6,958 nt of DNA from an uncultured Bryobacterales bacterium (GTDB lineage Bacteria > Acidobacteriota > Terriglobia > Bryobacterales > UBA6623), in NCBI GenBank assembly GCA_946887065.1, contig CAMPKL010000188.1, positions 1 to 6,958 of the forward strand. Direction: 5' to 3'. The stretch's first letter is position 1. Each line of letters begins with the position of its first letter. The translations under genes and the position numbers were made by a program. The notes under the pieces were generated by a model, which was not told the origin of the DNA, did not search any database, and saw only the letters and a program-made list of their open reading frames with translations. Shown here one piece after another: positions 1 to 4,457 of the stretch.

Positions 1-732
1 GGCCGAGTAGCCGACATCCGCTAAGCGTTTAATGTCGTCGGCAGTGCGAATGCCGCTTTCGCTGACGCGCAGGATGTGGTCGGGAATCAGCGGAGCAAGC
101 CGCAAGGAAGTCTCGAGATCGACATCCAAGGTTTTCAGGTTGCGGTTATTGACGCCGATTAGATTCACGTCGATCGCCAAAGCCCGTTCCAACTCCGCTT
201 CGTTGTGCACTTCAACCAAGACGTCCAGGTCGAACTCGGCGGCCTGCGACAGCAGGTCGGTGAGTTCTTGGTCCGTAAGCGCGGCCACAATCAACAGAAC
301 GCAGTCCGCTCCAGCCGCCGACGCCTGGAGCAGATGGTAGCGGTCGAGCGTGAAATCCTTGCGCAGCACGGGAAGGCCGCACGAAGCGCGAGCCTCGGTC
401 AAGTCATCCAACGAACCTTGGAAAAACTGCTTGTCGGTCAGAACCGAGAGGCAAGCCGCGCCTGCCTTCTCGTAGTTTCGGGCGATCTCCGCCGGCTTGA
501 AGTTCTCCGAGATCACTCCGGCCGAGGGCGACGCCTTCTTAATCTCGGATATGATGGCCGGCGTCTTCTTTTGCAGAGCCTGCCGAAACCCTCGCCGCGA
601 CGGCTTCTTGCGCCGCTCCAGATCGGCTTCTTTCACCAATGCCCGGTCGGCGACCAATTCAGCGCGCTTGCGGACAATAATCTGCTCCAGCACGGTGAGG
701 TTCTTAGCCGGTTGATCGGTCGTTGAAGACAT
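1..732 (-). CDS. trpC: Indole-3-glycerol-phosphate synthase, C-terminus cut by window edge
   Basis: Cytosolic TIM-barrel enzyme of tryptophan synthesis that converts CdRP (1-(2-carboxyphenylamino)-1-deoxyribulose 5-phosphate) to indole-3-glycerol phosphate, with loss of CO2 and water. The minus strand is open from an ATG at 732 to base 1, giving 244 residues; the family is usually about 255-270, so only roughly the last 15-25 are missing. Family motifs appear in order: SEIKKASPS (E63, K65), FQGSLDDL (about 104-111), LPVLRKDF (K125), VLVEVH (E174), IGVNNRNL (N195) and VSESGI (E225, S226). These match the known catalytic and phosphate-binding residues of the family, so the enzyme looks functional. 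The start lies 9 bp after the stop of the MOSC gene and has only a weak ribosome site, so translation probably depends on readthrough from the upstream genes. No other trp gene is in view; one could lie to the left. Confidence 0.97.
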   Translation of the reverse strand, partial: MSSTTDQPAKNLTVLEQIIVRKRAELVADRALVKEADLERRKKPSRRGFRQALQKKTPAIISEIKKASPSAGVISENFKPAEIARNYEKAGAACLSVLTDKQFFQGSLDDLTEARASCGLPVLRKDFTLDRYHLLQASAAGADCVLLIVAALTDQELTDLLSQAAEFDLDVLVEVHNEAELERALAIDVNLIGVNNRNLKTLDVDLETSLRLAPLIPDHILRVSESGIRTADDIKRLADVGYSA

Positions 733-741
733 AGCCTGACT

Positions 742-1536
742 TTATTGTGTCAGCTTAACCAGGTCGCCGACCGCGATTGTTCGCCCGGATTGGGCGGCGG
801 GACTCCGCGTAGTCACGGCGAGCCGAGAGAAATGGTCGAATCGCGAAGCCCTGGCCCAACTCGGCAGAGTCCCGCGGCGGCGCTCGGCAAAAGTTTTGGC
901 AAAGGCGGGATCTTCGATTCTGCCGGTGTCCGGCTCTCTGCTCGGAACCGCGCAACGCGCGCAAGGTTGCACCACTTCGACGCACGCGCCGCCAAAGTCG
1001 ACGATGCGCTCCTCGCCTTTTTCTCCGAAAAGGCTGTCCTCCCAGAATGCCGGTACGCCATCCACTTCCAGGTTGGCGCGAAAACGCCGTCGGGCCTCCT
1101 CTTCGTCCCATCGGAACCACGAGGCGACCTCGATCAACGTCGCACGGCTTATGATTGTCGGCCCCGAGGCGTCCGTATCGTCCGGGAACCCTGTCGTGGT
1201 GTTCCTCTCGACGCGTACCGTCTCGCCGAACTGCGCGCCTAACCAGAAACTCAGCTCGCTCATGTCGTCCGGCAGCCAAAAACGTCCTTCGCTGCCGTCG
1301 TTTTTCAAGTCCACCGCGCGCATATTCGATCCGAACCGAGCACGGATGCGGGCTATCGCTTCGCCGGCACGTTTCGTGTTCATCACTCGGCCGATTTCAT
1401 CGATGATTCTGTATTCACGGTCGCCCGCCAGTCCTCCGAGGCCGTTTAAGGCGGCGCGAGGGATGTCCACGCCGTCCAATGATTTGATCGGGTAGACACG
1501 GATGCGGGTCAGGCGAGCGGATTCAGGCGGGGACAT
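742..1536 (-). CDS. MOSC-domain protein with MOSC N-terminal beta-barrel domain
   Basis: The 264-residue protein has the two-part layout of the YcbX/mARC-like MOSC group. Residues about 8-115 form the N-terminal beta-barrel domain (RVYPIKSLDG, then AGDREY and MNTKR). Residues about 120-262 form the MOSC domain (SGPTIISRATL, RFRANLEVDG, WEDSLFGE, then PCARCAVPSREPDTG and VGDLV near the end). C195 sits at the position of the conserved MOSC cysteine that, in mARC-type enzymes, binds the molybdenum cofactor, so a sulfur- or Moco-related reductase is plausible. The true substrate is unknown, and no 2Fe-2S domain is fused as in YcbX. The ATG overlaps the end of the upstream ATPase gene by 14 bp, which implies translational coupling. 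trpC follows 9 bp after its stop. The MOSC assignment is firm; the chemistry is inference. Confidence 0.92.
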   Translation of the reverse strand: MSPPESARLTRIRVYPIKSLDGVDIPRAALNGLGGLAGDREYRIIDEIGRVMNTKRAGEAIARIRARFGSNMRAVDLKNDGSEGRFWLPDDMSELSFWLGAQFGETVRVERNTTTGFPDDTDASGPTIISRATLIEVASWFRWDEEEARRRFRANLEVDGVPAFWEDSLFGEKGEERIVDFGGACVEVVQPCARCAVPSREPDTGRIEDPAFAKTFAERRRGTLPSWARASRFDHFSRLAVTTRSPAAQSGRTIAVGDLVKLTQ

Positions 1537-2410
1537 AACGCAGCGCTTCGGCGCCGAGAGTCTGGATGATGGAGGTTCTCAGAGCGACGGCTCGGTTCGT
1601 GTCGCCCGCGCTCAGCAGCTTCAGCGCGAATCGGGCGATGTTGATGCCGTCCCGCGCCGAGTAGCTCTCATCCACGCGGTGCGCCGCTTGCAAGAATCGT
1701 ACGACGTAGTCGAGAACTTCGTCATCGGCAAACGGCAGATTCTCTTTGAGAATGGCTTTCTCCTCTTCTTCCTCGGGGAAGTCGACAAGAATCTGGGGTT
1801 GCAAGCGCGAATGAATGTACTCCGGAAGCTCGAACGTCGATGAATCGTCATTCATCGTCGCGACCATGCGGAAGTCCACGTGAGCGTGAATTTTAATGCC
1901 GGCGATGATCGACTCAACATACCGCCGGGTATCGAGCAGCGGCGCCAGCGACGCCCAGCTCTTCTCGCTCATGCGATTGCCTTCGTCCAGAATAGCCACG
2001 CCGCCGCGTACCATCGCCGTTACGAGCGGCGAGGCCACATAGCGCAATCTTCCTTCTCCCTCAATCACCGGCGAAATGATCAGGTCTTCCGGCCGCGTAT
2101 CAAGCGTCGCCTGCATGATGTAGGCCTCGCGGTGCAATGAGACGGCCCCGGCGTAAGCCAGCGTGGTCTTGCCGACGCCGGGCTTCCCCAGCAGGCGAGG
2201 CGTCATCGGCACGTCTGCCGGATCGATGGTCAACCAGGCTGCTTGCAGTTGGCGCAGCAACTCCGACTGCCCGACCCATTTCACAGGCAATTCGTCCGGG
2301 TGGGCCAAGTGGACCTGGACGCCTTCAATTTTGATGCTCCGGCCGGTATCCGCTAACACGCCGCTCATGGCTTTCATTCTACCGATCTCGTTGATCCCTA
2401 AGTTCTTCAC
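1523..2410 (-). CDS. MoxR-family AAA+ ATPase
   Basis: The 295-residue AAA+ ATPase belongs to the MoxR/CbbQ-NorQ type, chaperone-like ATPases that remodel or activate partner proteins, often for metal insertion. Visible motifs are Walker A GKPGVGKTT (75-83), Walker B VAILDEGNR (D142, E143), sensor 1 VATMND (N187), a likely arginine finger in IHSRLQPQ (R202), and a helical lid ending SARDGINIARFALKLL. The longest start is a GTG at 2410, but it has no well-placed ribosome site: a GGGAGGT on this strand (2434-2428) lies 17 nt away, too far. Internal ATGs at residues 12 (2377) and 15 (2368) are reasonable alternatives, and conserved sequence begins only around residue 25. It is probably first in an operon with the MOSC protein and trpC. 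The DUF58 and VWA partners normally next to moxR are absent, so its client is unknown. Confidence 0.9.
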   Translation of the reverse strand: MKNLGINEIGRMKAMSGVLADTGRSIKIEGVQVHLAHPDELPVKWVGQSELLRQLQAAWLTIDPADVPMTPRLLGKPGVGKTTLAYAGAVSLHREAYIMQATLDTRPEDLIISPVIEGEGRLRYVASPLVTAMVRGGVAILDEGNRMSEKSWASLAPLLDTRRYVESIIAGIKIHAHVDFRMVATMNDDSSTFELPEYIHSRLQPQILVDFPEEEEEKAILKENLPFADDEVLDYVVRFLQAAHRVDESYSARDGINIARFALKLLSAGDTNRAVALRTSIIQTLGAEALRYVPA

Positions 2411-2441
2411 AAAACTGCGCTTAAGTTACCTCCCGCGCCGG

Positions 2442-2471
2442 TTGACGCCGGATTCTCGTGAACCTTAGAAT
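2442..2471 (+). promoter_or_regulatory. Sigma70-type promoter for the comF operon
   Basis: A -35 box TTGACG (2442-2447, 5 of 6 consensus bases) is followed 18 bp later by a -10 box TAGAAT (2466-2471, 5 of 6). Transcription would begin near 2478, in the divergent spacer between the minus-strand ATPase gene and comF. This is the best promoter match I see in the window. It also shows that the ATG at 2470 lies inside the -10 box and cannot start a protein on this transcript. I found no comparably good promoter on the minus strand for the ATPase operon. Confidence 0.6.
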
Positions 2472-2516
2472 GAATTCGTTGGCAGGCACGATTCCGTGGC
2501 GGCCAAGTTTTGGGGC

Positions 2517-2523
2517 GAGGTGA
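2517..2523 (+). promoter_or_regulatory. Strong Shine-Dalgarno sequence GAGGTGA before the comF frame
   Basis: GAGGTGA matches seven consecutive bases of the consensus AAGGAGGTGATC and lies about 40 bases after the inferred transcription start. Six bases after its GAGG core, the comF frame reads TTC (2527), which is not a start codon; TTG at this position would be an ideal start. The TGA in the site is also the in-frame stop (2521-2523) that opens the comF frame. It marks where comF translation should begin. Confidence 0.55.
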
Positions 2524-2526
2524 GAG

Positions 2527-2682
2527 TTCCCGACTAGCTCGGTTCACACTCCGGCTCTTGGATCAGCGGGCGCTTTTCGAGCGCTAGCTGACGGGATTTT
2601 CTCGGCTTTCTTTCCAGACAACTGCAGACTGTGCGACCGCCCTCTTGTCGAGGCTGGCCGCCTTCCGTTTTGCGCACTTTGC
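2527..2682 (+). other. In-frame N-terminal coding extension of comF lacking a standard start codon
   Basis: The comF frame is open upstream of the first usable GTG (2683), back to a TGA at 2521. Its translation contains a segment that belongs to the ComF family: ADGIFSAFFPDNCRLCDRPL followed by FCALC. These supply the first two CxxC pairs (cysteine codons at 2623, 2632, 2671, 2680) of the double zinc ribbon. No ATG, GTG or TTG occurs in frame here. Possible explanations are a mutated or miscalled start at TTC 2527, initiation at a rare codon such as ATT 2596, or a truncated protein starting at 2683. The residues themselves look like real protein, so the stretch is most likely coding now or until recently. 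Confidence 0.7.
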
Positions 2683-3312
2683 GTGGCCGGCATAGAGGGC
2701 TGGTCTGAGGCCATACGCTGCGCTCTGTGCCAGCGCGAGGTGTTGCACGAAGCCGGCCTAGACGAGAGGGGCGCCTGCGGAGTCTGCCGGCGCAAGCCTC
2801 AGACATTGGACCGCGTCTGGACTTACGGACCCTATGCCGGCAATCTCCGTCAAGTCATCCACTTATTGAAGTACGACGGCATGCGGCCCGCGGCTCAATT
2901 GCTGGGTCAACGTTGCAGTTCGCAGGTGGGCGTGGATCAACACGCGGATCTCATCGTGCCCACACCGCTCCATTGGAGCAAGCGGCTGGAACGCGGTTTT
3001 AACCAGTCGCTGCTTCTGGCCCAGGCGGTGGCGCGCCGCCACGCCGTGCCGTGCGCGCCCCGGGCCTTGAGGCGCAAGCGCGCCACGCCGCCTCAGGCGG
3101 GCTTATCCGGAGTTCAGCGCCGCGCGAGCTTGCGCGGGGCCTTCGCGGCGAAGCGCGAGTTGGTCGAAGGTAAACGAATTCTGCTGGTCGATGACGTCGT
3201 GACGACCGGAGCAACATTGGAAGCTTGCGCCAAGGCCCTGACACGGGCCGGCGCGGTTAGCGTCATGGCATTGACCGCAGCGAGGGCCCAGTTGGCTCGT
3301 CGGGCTTTGTGA
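2683..3312 (+). CDS. comF: ComF-family phosphoribosyltransferase (start anomalous; probably begins upstream)
   Basis: A cytosolic protein of the ComF/GntX family: a zinc-ribbon region followed by a type I phosphoribosyltransferase fold. ComF is needed for DNA uptake and transformation in several bacteria; its exact reaction is not settled. From the GTG at 2683 the product is 209 residues, with CALC (13-16) and CGVC (32-35), VWTYGPYAGNLRQVIHLLKYDG, the RGFNQSLLLA motif, and the PRPP-binding signature ILLVDDVVTTGATL (166-179, D170 and D171 intact). The family normally has two more CxxC pairs ahead of these, and they are present in frame upstream of 2683. The native protein is therefore likely about 240-260 residues, and 2683 is only the first standard start codon. 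It heads a plus-strand cluster and abuts the HNH gene, possibly overlapping it at GTGA (3309-3312). The family call is secure; the start is not. Confidence 0.9.
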   Translation: MAGIEGWSEAIRCALCQREVLHEAGLDERGACGVCRRKPQTLDRVWTYGPYAGNLRQVIHLLKYDGMRPAAQLLGQRCSSQVGVDQHADLIVPTPLHWSKRLERGFNQSLLLAQAVARRHAVPCAPRALRRKRATPPQAGLSGVQRRASLRGAFAAKRELVEGKRILLVDDVVTTGATLEACAKALTRAGAVSVMALTAARAQLARRAL

Positions 3313-3350
3313 GGGACGAGCTAGAGAGAGTTAGGACGGCACACGAGCAC

Positions 3351-3878
3351 ATGGCAACAGCACATTTATTGGGCGCACCGGTTCTCGTACTCAACTCGAG
3401 CTACGAGCCGATCCACGTCTGCGCCGCCAAACGCGCCCTCATCTTGCTATTCAAGGGCATTGCGCAACCGGAGGTAGTCACCGCCAGCCTGCTGCACTCG
3501 GCATCGGCAGCGATCAACGTCCCCTCCGTGATTCGCCTGTTGGAATACCGGCGGATTCCTAGTCAGACCCGCTCCTTGTCCCGTAAGAACATCTTGGCCC
3601 GTGATCGCTACACCTGCCAGTACTGCAACCGAGGATGCCCCATGGGCGAATTGACCCTCGACCACGTCTTGCCGCGGTCGCGCGGCGGGGCTAGTTCGTG
3701 GGAGAACCTCGTGGCGGCCTGCCGCCGCTGCAACAATCGCAAAGGCGACCGCCTCCCTGAAGAGGCCAACATGCGGCTCAAGAAAAGACCCAAGCCCTTC
3801 ACCCTGCACACCAGCCGCAGCCTCATGCGTCAGATGGGTAATCAGCAAGAAACTTGGCGGAAGTACCTGTTCTACTAG
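3351..3878 (+). CDS. HNH endonuclease family protein
   Basis: A 175-residue protein of the chromosomal HNH group. It opens with APVLVLNSSYEPIHVCAAKRAL, the usual N-terminal signature of this group, and has the nuclease fold at about 86-135. Zinc-binding pairs are CQYC (C89, C92) and CRRC (C124, C127). The HNH core is LDHVLPRSRGG (D104, H105), WENLV (N119) and CNNRKGD (N128). The tail KKRPKPFTLHTSRSLMRQMGN is also typical. All core residues are present, so it is probably an active metal-dependent DNA nuclease, but the role of this widespread family is not established. I prefer the ATG at 3351 because family homology begins just after it. A GTG at 3309 would add 14 residues and overlap the comF stop by 4 bp. 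Either way it is likely cotranscribed with comF. Confidence 0.88.
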   Translation: MATAHLLGAPVLVLNSSYEPIHVCAAKRALILLFKGIAQPEVVTASLLHSASAAINVPSVIRLLEYRRIPSQTRSLSRKNILARDRYTCQYCNRGCPMGELTLDHVLPRSRGGASSWENLVAACRRCNNRKGDRLPEEANMRLKKRPKPFTLHTSRSLMRQMGNQQETWRKYLFY

Positions 3879-3922
3879 CAGGCGCTGGAAACATACAAGC
3901 CTTTTCGCTATCCTCACACCTT

Positions 3923-4291
3923 ATGTTCAAAGGCATCGAACACACGGCAATTGCCACGACCGACCCCGAAGCGCTCGGCGATTGGTACGAGAAGGTCCTC
4001 GATTTCCCCATCGTGTTCCGTTATGGCGGAAACGTTTTCGTCCGAGCAGCGGACGGCACCATGCTTGAGCTAATCCCGTCGGAAGGAGATCGGCCCGAGG
4101 CGGCCATGAAGTCTCCCGGCATTCGCCATTTGGCGGTGTCCGTCGACGACTTCGACGCCGGCGTGAAGGAGCTTGAATCGCGCGGCGTTGCGATTTTTCA
4201 AACGATCGAGGGCGGCGCGAATAGATTGGCATTTTTCCACGACCCGGAAGGCAACATCCTGCACCTGATCTGGCGCGAGAAGGCCTTTTAG
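3923..4291 (+). CDS. VOC superfamily (glyoxalase/bleomycin resistance-like) protein
   Basis: A 122-residue single-unit VOC protein with two paired beta-alpha-beta-beta-beta modules: IEHTAIATTDPEALGDWYEKVLDF (module 1) and IRHLAVSVDDFDAGVKELESRG through DPEGNILHLIW (module 2). Metal-ligand positions of the fold are H7, E49 (MLELIP) and H69. The fourth, normally glutamate in the DPDGN-x-x-E motif, is H114. It may act as a lyase, isomerase or dioxygenase-like enzyme or bind a ligand; the substrate cannot be told. The frame is open further upstream to a TTG at 3854, but that would overlap the HNH gene by 25 bp and add 23 residues with no family match, so the ATG at 3923 is chosen. No ribosome site precedes it. 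A weak TATCCT (3909-3914) would fit a nearly leaderless transcript, which is speculative. Confidence 0.87.
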   Translation: MFKGIEHTAIATTDPEALGDWYEKVLDFPIVFRYGGNVFVRAADGTMLELIPSEGDRPEAAMKSPGIRHLAVSVDDFDAGVKELESRGVAIFQTIEGGANRLAFFHDPEGNILHLIWREKAF

Positions 4292-4457
4292 ATTGATCCG
4301 CTCCCCAAAGGAAGTACGACCTCCGGCCTAGGACATATGCCGTTGGTACGGCGTTCGTATCGGCTATATAGCCGATATCCCAAGGATTCATAAGGCTATA
4401 GAGTCGCTGTAGAAGGGGTCGCAGCTTCGCGAGAAGGCGCCCTCCGCCGGCTCCCTT
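4292..4457. other. Intergenic spacer with several small dyads
   Basis: The 166-bp gap between the VOC gene and the c-di-GMP gene is unusually symmetrical for this window. It holds a 7-bp-stem hairpin with a 4-base loop (ATGCCGT, TGGT, ACGGCGT at 4337-4354, one T-G wobble), then the 20-bp palindrome (4358-4377), then a short ATCC-CAA-GGAT dyad (4377-4387). No small open frame with a ribosome site is apparent. An in-frame TAG at 4410 bounds the downstream gene. Confidence 0.45.
4358..4377. promoter_or_regulatory. Perfect 20-bp palindrome, candidate operator upstream of the c-di-GMP gene
   Basis: TATCGGCTAT is followed directly by its exact reverse complement ATAGCCGATA, with no spacer. It lies about 80 bp before the start of the GGDEF-EAL gene. 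A possible promoter, TTGGTA (4344-4349) with TATAGC (4367-4372) at 17 bp or TATATA (4365-4370) at 15 bp, would place the palindrome across the -10 box, the classic layout for a dimeric repressor site. A further copy of its core GGCTATA occurs at 4394-4400, 31 bp downstream in the same orientation. It is not followed by a T-run, so it is not a terminator. The symmetry is seen; the operator role is inferred. Confidence 0.4.

Noticed and set aside
205..726. 173-codon plus-strand open frame opposite trpC
   Set aside because: Antisense to unmistakable TrpC catalytic motifs; arginine-rich shadow translation without domain features.
896..1495. 199-codon plus-strand open frame opposite the MOSC gene
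   Set aside because: It is a shadow of the MOSC gene in GC-rich sequence; the translation is low-complexity, rich in S, R and P, has no recognisable motif, and the opposite strand has clear family motifs.
2470..2523. ATG at 2470 as the start of comF
   Set aside because: It is in the right frame but meets TGA at 2521, and it sits inside the -10 box of the inferred promoter. It would count only if the TGA were an error or recoded, for which there is no sign such as a SECIS-like element that I can recognise.
2534..2806. Overlapping minus-strand frames opposite the comF 5' region
   Set aside because: They are antisense to the ComF zinc-ribbon coding region and have no motif or ribosome site.
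4337..4354. Hairpin ATGCCGT-TGGT-ACGGCGT as a rho-independent terminator for the VOC gene
   Set aside because: No run of T follows the stem; the next bases are TCGTATCGG.
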